DNA from: Sugiyamaella lignohabitans
Lineage: Eukaryota > Ascomycota > Dipodascomycetes > Dipodascales > Trichomonascaceae
NCBI RefSeq assembly: GCF_001640025.1
Contig: NC_031672.1
Location: 4,278,001 to 4,342,000 of the forward strand
DNA: 64,000 nt
Direction of reading: 5' to 3'
Shown here: positions 38,193 through 49,911 of the stretch, in pieces
Layout: each line of letters begins with the position of its first letter
Numbering within the stretch: position 1 is the stretch's first letter
Notes under the pieces: generated by a model
What the model was told of the DNA's origin: nothing
The model's database searches: none
Seen by the model: only the letters and a program-made list of their open reading frames with translations
Made by a program: the position numbers and the translations under genes

Positions 38193-38758
38193 CTTGCCAG
38201 TTCCTTGAGAAAACTTTTGGTTGATTTCAAAGACAAACCACTCCAGTTCTGTCAGTGATTTTACCACAAATCGTGAAAAATTCTTATACACAAAAATTTA
38301 AGTACCCTTCCGGGCTTTCCAAAAAAAGGTATCAACTGAAGTTACCACTCTCTACTAGAAGGTCTTCTCGAAACTTAGATAGTAATAATTCTCGATAAGC
38401 TGAATCTATATTTTCGATTAATTGCCCGCTTCTTCTATTCCGCTTCACAGGTTTGTATATCGAGTCTCTCGTAATAAACTAAAGGGAAACGTGCCGTCGA
38501 GCTGCGTGATCTATTTTAGGTGTTTTTATTCTGAGATGCGTTTTTTCCCCTGTTTCAGACTAGTAACGGCAGTGGGGCTTATAAACAGATTCTATGCTAT
38601 TAGATGCGTTTCCTCGGCCAAACATCCACACGTGACTACCTGCATCTGTTGCTCTGGAAACGACGCGTAAATAATAAACACTGATCCTCGAACATCTCAA
38701 CTTTCATTATTACATCTCTTCTATATTTCAGTGACAATAATACCCAAATTCACAGATA
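38193..38758. promoter_or_regulatory. Divergent promoter, cell-surface gene / YCS4
   Basis: A 566-bp region between divergent genes. It contains GACGCGT-type sequence at 38660-38668 (an ACGCG/MCB-like core) about 95 bp before YCS4, which would fit cell-cycle expression of a condensin gene. No other gene is seen. Confidence 0.4.
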
Positions 38759-41700
38759 ATGGAGGGAACGTTTAATTTAGCAGAAGCGTTTTCAACGTTT
38801 ATGAAGAATCCAGGTGATCTTGTAGATGACCTGGATATCTCCGACCATTCCATAGCCGTAGAAGAAATTACCAACAAATTAGCGGTCAGTGCCGAAGGAA
38901 TCACAGATGAAAGGTGTTTTGGTTTACTCAAATTTATTCTAAGGTAAGTGTTACTTGGAAGAAATAAGACATAGGTAAAATTTGAGATTCTAACAGATGA
39001 CCTAGTGATTATAACGAAATAGATCAAAAAACTCGAGATCAAATATTAGACTTAATAGTCAGTGGTATTCAAAGTGTGGTCGCCAATTATGGTAGCAATA
39101 GTAGAAATCAAAACACAGAACATGAAGATGAGGAAGATGCTGGAATTCAACTAAAGATCACAAGAGCTCTGTTGGAAAGGTACATGTTCTTACTGCAGTG
39201 GTATCTTGTAAATCTGGACCAAAGCCTAACCAAACTCAAAGTCAGTAGCGCCTCCACCGCTAGTGGCAAAGTTGCATCAAATAAGAATAACAAGGAGTTT
39301 CAGACGGGGGTATCAAGTATTTTGGCCTCTTATGATGTTATTTGCAAGTGCTTAAGAGCATTTTCGGAAGATCTTTTTGTGACTACCTCTGAACGGGATT
39401 TATTTGCAGGATTATATCTACGACCTGCCTATCTTTTTCTAGAGAATGAGCAGCTGGTTAAAGATGAAGGTGTTAGAATGCATTTGTTCAAATGTATTTG
39501 CATAGCAGTTAAATCACATCATCAACAATTGGGCGTTTTAACGTCTCTATTACAATTACTTATCTATTACGAGCATTTATCGGAGCCCCTAGCTGAACTT
39601 CTTCAAATTTTATATGAACAATACGATCACTCAGGATTGGGAGATGAAATTTTACATGAGTTGAGTACTAAGACCTTCAATAACAATGATGCTAAGAGTC
39701 CCAAAGTCATTTCTGTCTTTTTGATCAAACTTTCCAAACTTGCTCCATTGCTAGTCATGAAAAATATGACGGTAATCGTCAAGCTTCTGGACAGTGAGTC
39801 ATTTACACTCAGATGTGCCATTATTGAAGTGGCTGGTAATATTGTAATTCACTTCTGTCGTCAGGATGGTGATCAATCCGAGGAGACTGGTGCCAATATT
39901 GAACAACACAAGACTCAAGTGCATGTGTTGTTAGATTTGGTTGAAGAGCGCTCAATGGACATCAATCCGTACTGTAGATCCAAGGCGCTACAGGTGTTAT
40001 CAGCTATTTGTGAACTGGAAACAAAGTTTGTTAAAAGGAGACCAGTAATGACAAAGATAGCAGTTCAAGCGCTCAAGGACAGAGCCACTTTAGTGAGAAG
40101 ACAAGGAATCAAGCTTATCAATCGATTGATTTCTACTCATCCTTTCAATCAGTTACATGGATCTCAATTGAACCTGAAAGAATGGAAAGGCCGACTAGCC
40201 GGAGTCAACCAAGAGCTGGACAAAATCGTTCCTTCCGACGCCGGTGATATGTCTATGCTTGATCCCGATGCTCTAGATAGCCCATCAGATGATGATAGTG
40301 AAGGGGCCCCGGAAAAGCAGACCACACCAACAGCTGACGTCGAACTAATCAACAAACTGCAACTAACTGCCAAATACTACAGTGAAGCAATTGAATTTAT
40401 CAACCTTATTCATGAAGCTCTTGATAGATGTGAGACTCTCTTATTATCTAAGCACAAGACAGAGGTGATTGATTCCATGGATCTGTTTGTTCTAGCAGAT
40501 GCATATGGGATTCAACATGCTAGTACCGGAATCCGTAAAATGATCCATCTTATCTGGGCGAAAGCAAACAATGACGAGGGCCAGCAAATTCAGAGTCATC
40601 TTGTGGACTGCTACCAGCGATTGTTCTTTGAAACTCCAGCAGAGATGCCAGAGAGAGAAGCAAATATACTGGTTGCGAGAAACTTAATGAGCTTAACGTA
40701 TGGTGCCACTTTAGCAGAGTTGGCTTCTTTGGAAAAGCTGTTGATGTTGGCTATGGAGAAGGACCAGCTTATTTCTCCAGGTGTAATCAGAACGCTATGG
40801 AAAGTATATAGTTTTCAACAGCGGGAAATTTCCAAATCTCAGAGACGTGGCGCTATTATTATAATAGGAATGATTGCCAAGGCAGACCATTCGGTGGCAA
40901 CAGCTGGAATGGAAATGCTACTTAAAATTGGTCTTGGTGAGCAAGGAAGAGCGGACTTGGGTCTAGCCAAATACACATGCGTGGCACTCCAGCAATGTGT
41001 TTCAGAAGACGAATGGAAGAAGGCCAATACTGGTAGCCCTGCTAGGCTACAGGTCACTCATGAGGCTATTGCCGCCCTTGCAAATGTGCTTATCGATCAT
41101 TGCGATGATTGGGAATGGTTTGGTGTTGCTGAGCAGGCAATCAAGGCAATAAATGATTTGTGTGAGTCGCCAGATATTGTCTTTTCTGAAATAATCCGGA
41201 CAAAAACGAAGAAGATATTTGGTGCTGAGGAAAGCACTCGTACGCCGAAGCAAAAAGAAGCATCTTTGAGTCAGCTTTTGTTTATTATCGGAGATGTAGC
41301 TCTTAAAACTCTTGTACATCTTGAAAGATGTGAGATTCTTTTCAAGAGATCAAAGATCGCATCTGAAAAGGCAAGTGCTAGCCAAAGAGAATCTAAGTCA
41401 AAAGATGATGGTAACAAGTCGGCTTCAGCTGAGCAAGAAGATGATCTTAACGCAGCTGCTGGTGGAGGAACTTCGGAAGATGACTTTTCAGAAGCAATTG
41501 CATATATTCGAGAAAGGGAACTTTTGTTTGGAGAAAAGTCCCTCTTGACAAGATTTGGTGTAATGGTGTCAAACATTTGTCGACAGGGACTCTCAAAGAA
41601 CTTGGATGAGAAGCTGAACGTGTCAGCCACGTTATGTCTGGCCAAATTTATGTGTGTGTCGGCTACCTATTGTGAGCAGAATTTGCAAATATTGATGGCA

Positions 41701-42285
41701 TTAATGGACAAGTCCGATAATTCCACAATCCGAAGCAACTGTGTACTTGCATTAGGAGATATTGCTGTATGCTTCAACTATATGCTTGATGAGAATACCG
41801 ATTTCTTATATCGCAGGCTCCATGATAGATTCTCTGTTGTCCAGAGGACATGTTTGATGACGCTTACCTTCTTAATTTTAGCTGGACAAGTCAAGGTCAA
41901 GGGTCAATTGGGTGAAATGGCCAAGTGCCTCGAAGATCCGGATAAGCGGATTTCTGATTTGGCTCGAATGTTCTTTACCGAACTATCGACAAAGGACAAT
42001 GCCATTTATAATGGCTTTATTGACATGTTCTCTATGCTCAGTGCTGATGGTGACTTATCTCAAGAATCACTTCATAAAATTCTCAAGTTCCTCAGTTCGT
42101 TTATCGACAAAGAGAAGCAAGTCAAACAATTATCCAACAAGTTGCTTGATAGATTGGTTCGTAGTGAGAGTCAGAAGGCATGGAATGATATCAGTTACGT
42201 CCTTGGTATTCTTCCCCATAAAAGTGAGGAGATCGATGCCAAGATTCAGGAAGGATTTAAATATACTGCGGTCATTGTCGAGTAA
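38759..42285 (+). CDS. YCS4: Condensin complex subunit 1 (Ycs4/Cnd1/CAP-D2), two exons
   Basis: Exon 1 38759-38943 and exon 2 39006-42285, joined across a 62-nt intron (38944-39005, donor GTAAGT, branch TTCTAAC, acceptor CTAG); 1154 residues, close to the 1176 of S. cerevisiae Ycs4. This HEAT-repeat protein is a non-SMC subunit of condensin, which compacts mitotic chromosomes. Clear conserved parts are the ALKDRATLVRRQGIKLINRL HEAT repeat near 345 and, in the last third, DIAVCFNYMLDENTDFLYRR, RTCLMTLTFLILAGQVKVKG and LEDPDKRISDLARMFFTELS, almost identical to the Cnd1 C-terminal core. An acidic insert (SDDDSEGAPE) lies near 420. A proximal AG in the intron would give an immediate stop. Confidence 0.93.
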
Positions 42286-42497
42286 GTTTAGTCTTTCTCT
42301 TATTTAATAATCTTATGTTTGTATGTTTAGTTTATTTCATGTAGTGTCATTCGGCGTTTAAATAAATGATATCAGTAATTAGACTCACTCGTATATTACT
42401 TATAATGGATGTGGTAAATAACAAATTAAAAATAAATGTTATATACGATTGAAAGTGGGTGCAGTAGCTTTTTGAATCAGGTCAATGCAAGATCAGA

Positions 42498-44849
42498 TTA
42501 TTCGTCATTCGTGGCATTCAGGTCATCACCGGAATCGCTTTCGTTATAAATTTCATTATTAATCAGTGGCGATGATGAGTAGAATACCGGTTGATGAGGG
42601 TAGAACCCCTGGCTATGTGGATTAGTGTTGTAACGGCGGTACTTGTCGTAGCGAACGTTAATTTCACGGCCCCTAAACATGGCTTTATCAAATTTTTCGA
42701 TGGCTTTTGCCGCATCTTCTTCGGTGTAGAATATAGCAATTGCAAATCCTTTGGATCTACCGTCTTCAAACACAGGGATTTCTACCCGGTATATGTTTGT
42801 TTCAGCCCGTAGAAAATCTTTCAGGTCTTGCCATTGGGTGGTAAAAGGAATCTAATTGTTAGAATCAAGAAGTATCTTGTTGACTTGTTGAGGGATTGAG
42901 AAACTTACATTTCCAATAAATAGACGTTGGCGATCGGAAATCGCAGGGTTTTGTCGGTGTTGATACGATGAGTTGGCAGCATGGGGGTTGATGAGGTTGA
43001 ATTGTTGTTGGGGATGGTAGGACTGTCCGTAGTAAGGTGCTGGTGAGCCATTCCATAAATCGCCTGAAGGCTGTGGATGATGCTGATATGGACCATGAGC
43101 CAGAGTAGCATTCGCAGTTTGAGGGGAGAACATGTGATACATATTGGGGGTTGGGTTCGGAGATGGCCCATGCGAATGGTAATGAGAGGTTTGTAAGTTC
43201 GCCATTGGTAAATGTGGTACAAACCCAGTCGATGGCGCATAGAATGACTGCTGAGGTTGAGGAAGCGGCAGCGGTGGTTGTTGAGATAAAATTGGCGAGA
43301 ACACTACCTGAGATGATTGCAAGGGTATTGGGGACCCTGACTGAGGCATGTTCAAGGATCTGAATGGAGCTGTTCTTGGACTACTCGTTGAAGATACATT
43401 ATAGGGGCTGGATGAAGATGGATTAATGTCGTCTAATGAAGAAGGGACTACTTGTGGTTGTCCGTGTGTCGATGCAGATGTTGTTATTGGTGCCTGAGAA
43501 ATCTGCATTGGTGGAGGAGGAGGCGGTATAGGAGGAGGAATTACTGAAGCATTAGCAGCAATTGAGCCGGCAGCAGCAGTAGCTGCTAATATATGTCCGG
43601 ATGGAAGTTGAAGTCCATTAATACTTTGAGTACAAGTCACAGCATTGGCCTGGCCTTTGACAGTTACAAGAGCTATTCCAGGAGCAACAATTTTAGTATA
43701 AACAATGGGGATATTTTGTGATGCATTTGATATGACATTTAGGAGTTGTTTCCATTGGTAGGTTGGTGGCACGTTGGTGACAGTTATCGTATATGTATCG
43801 TTATGATACTGGTTTGGGCGAAATGCAGATAGCTCAGATGAATAAATAAATGGTGATTGATGAATGGGTAATTGGTGCGGAGGCACAGGTAGTTGATAAT
43901 ACTGTTGAGCATTTATTGGAATTGATGCCTGAACTGCGATCGACGAGGTACCACCACTATTAGTAGGAGGAGACTGTGTGCTAGGAGTGTTGAACCTAGA
44001 GTGTGAGGCAGGGTCCAAAGAATCAGCAGTACTCTGATCTTCAGAAGTACCTTTGTCAGAAAAGCCATTGCTTCCGTTGGTTGTAGAAGCATTCTTGAAA
44101 CCGGTATCATTTTCAGCACTTGTTTTGTCACCACTGGTTGGTGCAGATGATGAGGTAGTTGAAGTAGGAGGAGGAGAATTCTCACTACCACTCTCCAGGC
44201 TTAAAGTTTCAAGAGAAGGCAATTCGTCTTTTCGCGTAGAATCATCTGGTTTTGCATTCACCACTGCCTGACTGGTTGCGGAAGTACCAGACCTGTCAAA
44301 ATTAGCCGATCTAGCCCCCTGGCTCACGAACGATTGTGACCTAGCAGTACCATTCACATAGAAACCTCCAGGGTATCCATCGTATGCATAATTATACCCA
44401 TAAATATCGCTCATAGGTGGACCCATTGCAGTCATCGAGATGCCAGGACTTGGATTTATACTGGAGTTCGACCCGCTTGATGCAGTCCGAGTACCAGATG
44501 CTACCGTTGAGATACTGGGGCCATTTCGAGCAAAACTATCATAATCCGAATCACCAGCAATGGCTGATTCCCCATACACATCGCTGCCATTACTACTGGT
44601 ATAACTCGTTCGGCGATCGACTGATGATGAAACTATTACTGGCTTGGTCGCACTGGGTGTTGAAGTCACTACCAAAGGAATGTCTCTTGGTTTGGAGGCA
44701 ACCCGAATGGTTCTGGAGCCAGAATTGTTACCCACACTAGTAGAATTAGATTCTGTCCCATTTTCAGAGGGTGTAGCGGGTTTCGAACCTGCACCAGTAT
44801 TTGTCAGACCGTCCACATTACTATCAGTCAGTGGCGGCATTGTCGTCAT
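42498..44849 (-). CDS. RNA-binding protein with two RRM domains (two exons)
   Basis: Exon 1 42909-44849 and exon 2 42498-42851, with a 57-nt intron (42852-42908; donor GTAAGT, branch TTCTAAC, acceptor TTAG) in phase 0 inside the RRM; 764 residues. The splice joins RLFIGN to IPFTTQWQDLKDF and restores a complete RRM near residues 642-720: RNP2 LFIGNI, RNP1 GRSKGFAIAIF. A more divergent RRM (YTITVTNVPPTYQWKQLL) lies near 350. The rest is Ser/Pro/Gln-rich and disordered. The strong RRM resembles those of Gbp2/Hrb1-type mRNA-binding proteins; the orthologue is not identified. The C-terminus is acidic (ESDSGDDLNATNDE). Confidence 0.78.
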
Positions 44850-45719
44850 GTTGAGCTGCCCGCAGCAACCTCACTACAAAAAGATGGATAGCCGGCTCTA
44901 CGTAACTCAAATATCAATATAAAATGAGAACAGTAGGTCAATTGTTGAGTACGCTGTCGTCCTAGCGTAAGTTATGCTGCAAGTTGTGCCAGTCCCAGTA
45001 AAGCACAGACTCAGAAGAGACACAGGATTCAAACACCACCAGAAACACAAACCAATTAATGATAAAATCAATAATTAGACACTTGTATCCACAAACTAAG
45101 ACTTTTTTTCAAGTTAGTGAACCACCCACTAACAGGCAATTGTAATTGTTCAAACAGAGATGCGTGCAAAGACGCACTGATTGGAAATCCTCCACAAAGG
45201 TTCGATTGAGTATTAAAAAGGACGAATTTTAATCCAATAAGCTCTAGATAGAGATAATTCTAGTATAAACACCAATCATGGGCCCAAATTGGATTGAAAA
45301 GAAGGACAGTTTGGTATAATAAACTGTATACAGATCAGAACTAGGGTAAAGAAAGTGAGTACCTTTGTCAAGCACCGCGACAAACAAACCACCCGAAGAT
45401 AAGGGATCACCGATTGAACCAATTGGCGTGTGTCCAATATATATACTTTCAGCAACGACACCACAACCAGGCGACGAGCCAACAAAAACAAATATCCACA
45501 CACACACACACCCAAAAAGCGTATGAGCGCTAACAATTTATTTATGTAGAAACACAAGTGAGAGAATGCAAACCCGCAAAAGAATATATTTAATGTAAGG
45601 TACATCGCCCTACAGAACGCACCTACTGGCCGTACTGATAGGGTCAAGAGATTAAGGTCAGGCAGGGTAGCCCGTTGGTGAGCCCTGGACCGGGGCATGA
45701 ATTTAGGGGAGGGGGAATG

Positions 45720-45856
45720 GCCTCCGGCGGCTGGGGCGCTGCCCCAGACCCCGTTGCTCCTGCTTCGCAGGAGACTACTGGGACCGTCGACGAAAACGAC
45801 TCGAGCATAGCGAGAGGAGCGATGGGGTATGGGGCGGAGCACCAGCCGCCGGAGGC
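45720..45856 (+). repeat. GC foldback element, copy C
   Basis: 137 bp. Left end GCCTCCGGCGGCTGGGGCGC with internal hairpin, central CTCCTGCTTCGCAGGAG hairpin, conserved GGGACCGTCGACG and CGACTCGAGC middle, right end GGGGCGGAGCACCAGCCGCC with one hairpin substitution. Same orientation as the copy at 50654. Confidence 0.85.
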
Positions 45857-46079
45857 AGTTTTTCCAGCAGCAGCAGCAGCCCTCCCCCTGTGGCACCAGC
45901 AGCCAGAACGGGGATGCAACATGACCGAGTGTGAGCGACAGCGATTAGCTGACGCCCCGTGGGTACCCCACGCTATCGAGCAACCATCCACCGCCAGTTT
46001 ATGCAGTTGGGAGTTTATCGTGCATGGCGGCCCGTCACCATGCTACCCGCTTCACACGCGCCGCGGCCCACTGGCCGGA

Positions 46080-46228
46080 TCACGCTCGTCGCTCGCGAAG
46101 CGAGCACTACGGGGTCTGGGGCAGCGCCCCAGCCGCCGGAGGCAAATGTTTCTCCCCGTGGTCTGCCTCCGGCGGCTGGGGCGCTGCCCCAGACCCCGTA
46201 GTGCTCGCTTCGCGAGCGACGAGCGTGA
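46080..46228. repeat. GC element pair D: perfect 64-bp inverted repeat
   Basis: Arms 46080-46143 and 46165-46228 are exact reverse complements, separated by 21 bp. Each arm is one end of the GC element (GCCTCCGGCGGCTGGGGCGC, GACCCCG) plus a CTCGCTTCGCGAG hairpin and CGACGAGCGTG. It would form a long cruciform or stem-loop. It lies about 157 bp before the THO1 start. Confidence 0.9.
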
Positions 46229-46384
46229 GGGATAGGCGGTTAGGGGCATGTATGCAGTTACACAAGGGGTGGAGTAGGGTTGGCTGGTCGAGGCGGGTGG
46301 TCGAGGAATCGAGGTACGGTTGCAGTGGTAACACGATGATTATTCAACGATTGGAAATTCATATACCATACAGGATTACAAAAA

Positions 46385-47026
46385 ATGGCCAATTACACGA
46401 GTTTGAAAGTGATTGAGCTGAAAGAGCTTCTAAAAGAGCGTGATTTGGGTGTGTCTGGTACAAAGCCCGAGCTCGTGGCTCGTTTAGAAGAGGACGATGC
46501 TAAGAGAGCTGCGACTGCTGGCACAGCTGGTTCTGAGCCCGCTGTTGCTGACGCTGCTGCTGATGCTGTTGATGCTGGTGCTGATTCCACTGCTGTCGCT
46601 ACTGAAACTCCGACTGTTGCGACTGCTCCTGCTGCCGAGGCTGCTCCGGCCACTGCTACATCGCCCATTGTCGTCGATTCCGAACCTGTGGTTGTCAGTG
46701 AAACCACTGCTAGCGAGCCAGCCGCTGCCTCGACTGAAACATCCGAGTCAAAAGAGTCCGACACTGAAGCTGTCATTGCTGAGCTGGAAAAACGGGTCAA
46801 CCGTCTCAACAAGTACGGCCAGCCAGAAGAGGCTGCCGAACTCACTCGCAAGATCGAGAGAATCAAGAAACTCGGGCTCGGAGAATACAAAAATGCCGAC
46901 AAAGTGCTCAAGACCGTCAAGAACAAGTCCGACAGCTCCGTCACCAAGAAGTCGGCCGCCTCAAAATACAACATCCCCGAAGATGTGCTCGCAAAGCGCA
47001 AGGCCCGCTTTGCTAGTAGCACTTAA
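46385..47026 (+). CDS. THO1: Tho1/SARNP-like SAP-domain protein
   Basis: A 213-residue nuclear protein for mRNA export and mRNP packaging. Residues 4-40 are a SAP motif (TSLKVIELKELLKERDLGVS, GTKPELVARLEEDD) that binds nucleic acid. A long Ala/Thr/Val/Glu low-complexity linker follows (residues 42-125). The C-terminal conserved Tho1/MOS11 segment is EKRVNRLNKYGQPEEAAELT...RKIERIKKLGLGEY, which contacts the RNA helicase Sub2 in yeast. The N-terminus MANYTSLKVIELK closely matches yeast Tho1. The sequence is Ala/GC-richer than its neighbours and lies between GC elements. Confidence 0.85.
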   Translation: MANYTSLKVIELKELLKERDLGVSGTKPELVARLEEDDAKRAATAGTAGSEPAVADAAADAVDAGADSTAVATETPTVATAPAAEAAPATATSPIVVDSEPVVVSETTASEPAAASTETSESKESDTEAVIAELEKRVNRLNKYGQPEEAAELTRKIERIKKLGLGEYKNADKVLKTVKNKSDSSVTKKSAASKYNIPEDVLAKRKARFASST

Positions 47027-47346
47027 GACTCATTTGATGTAAATAAATCCTCTGTACAACAGGCCATGTTGGTAGGGTGTTTGCCTCCAGCGGCTGGGGC
47101 TCCGCCCCAGACCCCGCTGCTCCTCTCGCTCCGCTCGAGTCGTTTTAGTCGACGGTCCCAGCAGTCTCCTGCGAAGCAGGAGCAACGGGGTCTGGGGCAG
47201 CGCCCCAGCCGCCGGAGGCACATCCCCCGTCGACGTGTGTGGGGAGAAAAAAATAATAAATAAGATATAAAGTAGTCGTTATGGTCGAACTAGTGGAAAT
47301 GTGTTGAGTGGGAACAGAGTTATGCAGTTGTGTGTTTGTGTGTTTG
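47027..47346. other. Convergent 3' region with GC element E
   Basis: A 320-bp gap between two converging genes that is mostly filled by a complete GC foldback element (47083-47219), followed by an AT-rich stretch around 47250-47270. Confidence 0.6.
47083..47219 (-). repeat. GC foldback element, copy E
   Basis: 137 bp, in reverse orientation relative to copies C and F: CTCCTCTCGCTCCGCTCGAG comes first and CTCCTGCGAAGCAGGAG last. The ends are GCCTCCAGCGGCTGGGGC and GCCCCAGCCGCCGGAGGC. It sits between convergent stop codons. Confidence 0.9.
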
Positions 47347-49911
47347 TTAATGGGCCGAGTCAGAGTCTGATAGGTAGTGTTGGGCAAGTGTTGCTGACCC
47401 TTGGTGCGAGGAATCGGATTCTACTGATGGCGAACTGGGTTTGGATGGCTGGGGAGAAGGTGGGTGGGTTAGCACCAGACTCTCCATAGCACGTCGAAGT
47501 GCTTCCCCGTTGGCAGCATCGTCGAGATCGAGATTTCCCTCGCTGTTTGGCAGGTCTTCCGAAGGCGTGAATTTCGCTTCTCCCTTGGCTTTGCCAAAAT
47601 CAATTGGCTTACTTGGTATGTCAAGACCAAACACTGCCAGTACAGGGTACGATTCACTGCTCCCTTTTCCAGTAGTGATCATACAACTGGCGCTCGCAGT
47701 GTCCCAAAATTCGGTGGTACTGATGGTGATTCGTCGGTCCTCGTGAATAAACGGATATGGAAGACATGTCTCGAGCTCGAAAAATGCCAGTGGGTCTACA
47801 TTTGGTCTCGGTGGCAGGTCGCTGGAACTCACTGATACAGCTGAACCCGCTGATGAAGGTGATGTTGCGTCGGTCGTGTCATCCAGACCCAGAACTTCAT
47901 TGTCGTAACCGTCGTCCATCTCACCATCAAAATTATCTATCAAATAATTAGGATCCCCGTTGCTGTCACCACTAGCATTCTCATTGGAATTGCTAGTACC
48001 ACCATTGACTCTGACTTTGTACGGGTCTGAAATAGCTACTTCTGGAAGGTCATATTTCCAGGTGCTTTGACCTGATGTCGGATCCGATATCAGCAATTGA
48101 CCCTGTTTCAACAAAAGTAGATGCGATTCTCTATCTCGGCCAGATTTTCTATGGCTTTGTTTAGAGCTCTTTGCTCCTGCTGTCGCTGCTGTTGCAGCAG
48201 CTGCAACGGTAGCTGCAAATGCACCATTTACAAATGTCATATCCTCAATACCCCAGTTCGACAGCTTCCAAATCTTGTTGGTACTTGTATCAAATGAAAT
48301 TCGTTTGTCGAACCAGTGCAGACTACCACGATCCTGCGTTACTAGTCCAAATCCTCCACGAGTATCCCAGGCCACTCGTTTGATACGAGCAGGCACCTTA
48401 CCTCGAGCATATCTTCCAGTGACTGTGACTTCTCTCGGTAAATATGAGATATCATAAGTGTACATATGATCTCCTTTGCTAGACACAGTCAGTAGAGTGG
48501 TATCATATGGCGACAAAGATAAATAGGAAAGCCCTTCTAAAGGCGAAAAACAGCATATCGACGTCTCAGAAGGTATATCTATAATTTGAACAAGGCTGGT
48601 TGATGATTGATCTGAAAACAGAAATTTACTTAGTGATTTCAAAGACGACCCTGGTGATGGCGAATTGGGCCCCGATCTACCTGCAGCGCCATTTCCTCCC
48701 CCAGATACTGAGGAATGGAACTGATCTTGCCCTGATCCGTCTTTGGATAGATAGTATTTGATGCCAGAATAGCCTGCTTCTGACAGTGATTTGAGTGATG
48801 TCACGGCAGTAGCTGACAGGCTTTCCATGACTCGCTCGTACAGTGGTCCTGAAGGGGGTAAATTGACTGGGGTATGTGCATTGGGAAGATAATCCAGTCG
48901 ATTGCTCTTGGCCCCATTGGCATTACCAGTACCACCTTTTCGATCACTACCCATCCCCATACCACCATTGGGACTGCCATTCATACCATGGCCATAACCA
49001 TTGACATCATGGGCACCGGATCCGGTTCCGTTTCTATTGGATCGAGCACTCTTGTATCCATCAGCACTGGTCTTAGGAGTCAAAGCCAGCCACCTGCCCT
49101 GTAAATCCAGCAGAGCACTTCCATCTGGGCCACAGGCCACTTCCAAACCAGATAAAGCAAGAGGATGATACCCGTCAATGGCGAATAAAGTAACTAGTCC
49201 TGACGAGGTCACCACAGCCATATAAGGAGATGCCACACTGGTAATCACTTGGTATGGACCAGGACCAAAAGATGCTGGTGGTAATACTAACGTGTTCACC
49301 AGACTCGGCTCCCGGCTGATCTGATGGATCTCTAAATAATAGGCTCTGGATCTCAATACTTGTATAACTAGCGTCACAGTATGACCAGTAGCTCTACTAT
49401 TATCAGCAGTACCAGATGTTACACCAGGAGACTCGGTGACCGCAACATCTACAATTGATCCTACAATGCCATGTGTAGACCCAACAAACTCCAGAACACC
49501 ACCATTGCTGACCTCATCACGCCAGACTTGCACCGAGCTGGAATATATACATACTACCAGACCGCCACTGGTAATTGAAACACCGAGTAAAGAATTGTTG
49601 TTGTTGTCGCCACCGCCTGCGGAGCCATGATGATTTCTAGATGAACCAGATCCAAGCTGGCCAGAAAACGTGTTTCTGTTGTTGGATATTGGCGGAGATG
49701 AGCCCGTCGTACCGCCTCCATCACCACCCCCACGTGGTGATCCAGCTGCCCCACCATCTCCAGGAAACAGCTTATGTTTAGTCCAACTAGCAGCCGATGA
49801 CAGAAAGTCCTGGCCCCGAAACGCAATGGGAGTCCTATAGATCCGAGTGGGATCATTGGATGTCGAGATCTGGTACGCCAAACTGCTAACTGGCGCTGAC
49901 GACCTGACCAT
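47347..49911 (-). CDS. BCAS3-like WD40 protein
   Basis: An 854-residue beta-propeller protein resembling the BCAS3 family (autophagy-linked, PI3P-binding in animals). Visible parts: propeller strands SGGLVVCIYSSSVQVWRDEV near 130, SLVNTLVLPPASFGPGPYQV and MAVVTSSGLVTLFAIDGYHP near 250, a long Gly/Ser/Asn insert, then SLSPYDTTLLTVSSKGDHMY and RIKRVAWDTRGGFGLVTQDRGSLHWFD near 530 and an acidic Ser-rich tail. The family call is inferred. The frame continues upstream to a GTG that is itself the start of a GTGAGT donor-like site; a 5' leader intron (49930-49995, ending TTAACCTTTTCCAG) fits, so I start at ATG 49911. Confidence 0.6.
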   Translation of the reverse strand: MVRSSAPVSSLAYQISTSNDPTRIYRTPIAFRGQDFLSSAASWTKHKLFPGDGGAAGSPRGGGDGGGTTGSSPPISNNRNTFSGQLGSGSSRNHHGSAGGGDNNNNSLLGVSITSGGLVVCIYSSSVQVWRDEVSNGGVLEFVGSTHGIVGSIVDVAVTESPGVTSGTADNSRATGHTVTLVIQVLRSRAYYLEIHQISREPSLVNTLVLPPASFGPGPYQVITSVASPYMAVVTSSGLVTLFAIDGYHPLALSGLEVACGPDGSALLDLQGRWLALTPKTSADGYKSARSNRNGTGSGAHDVNGYGHGMNGSPNGGMGMGSDRKGGTGNANGAKSNRLDYLPNAHTPVNLPPSGPLYERVMESLSATAVTSLKSLSEAGYSGIKYYLSKDGSGQDQFHSSVSGGGNGAAGRSGPNSPSPGSSLKSLSKFLFSDQSSTSLVQIIDIPSETSICCFSPLEGLSYLSLSPYDTTLLTVSSKGDHMYTYDISYLPREVTVTGRYARGKVPARIKRVAWDTRGGFGLVTQDRGSLHWFDKRISFDTSTNKIWKLSNWGIEDMTFVNGAFAATVAAAATAATAGAKSSKQSHRKSGRDRESHLLLLKQGQLLISDPTSGQSTWKYDLPEVAISDPYKVRVNGGTSNSNENASGDSNGDPNYLIDNFDGEMDDGYDNEVLGLDDTTDATSPSSAGSAVSVSSSDLPPRPNVDPLAFFELETCLPYPFIHEDRRITISTTEFWDTASASCMITTGKGSSESYPVLAVFGLDIPSKPIDFGKAKGEAKFTPSEDLPNSEGNLDLDDAANGEALRRAMESLVLTHPPSPQPSKPSSPSVESDSSHQGSATLAQHYLSDSDSAH

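Larger units (their letters stand above)
44850..46384. other. Divergent intergenic region with GC elements C and D
   Basis: A 1.5-kb region between the RRM gene and THO1. It contains a short CA repeat (45496-45513), a complete GC foldback element (45720-45856), a CAGCAGCAGCAGCAG run near 45870, and a 64-bp perfect inverted repeat (46080-46228). The open frames across it are created by the GC repeats and have no domain evidence. Confidence 0.55.

Noticed and set aside
45276..46249. Several overlapping open frames on both strands, up to 206 codons
   Set aside because: They are created by GC-element palindromes; translations repeat the same Pro/Arg/Gly-rich peptides in every copy and have no domain.
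46393..47022. A 209-codon minus-strand frame opposite THO1
   Set aside because: Antisense of an Ala/Ser-rich gene whose codon bias keeps the reverse frame open.
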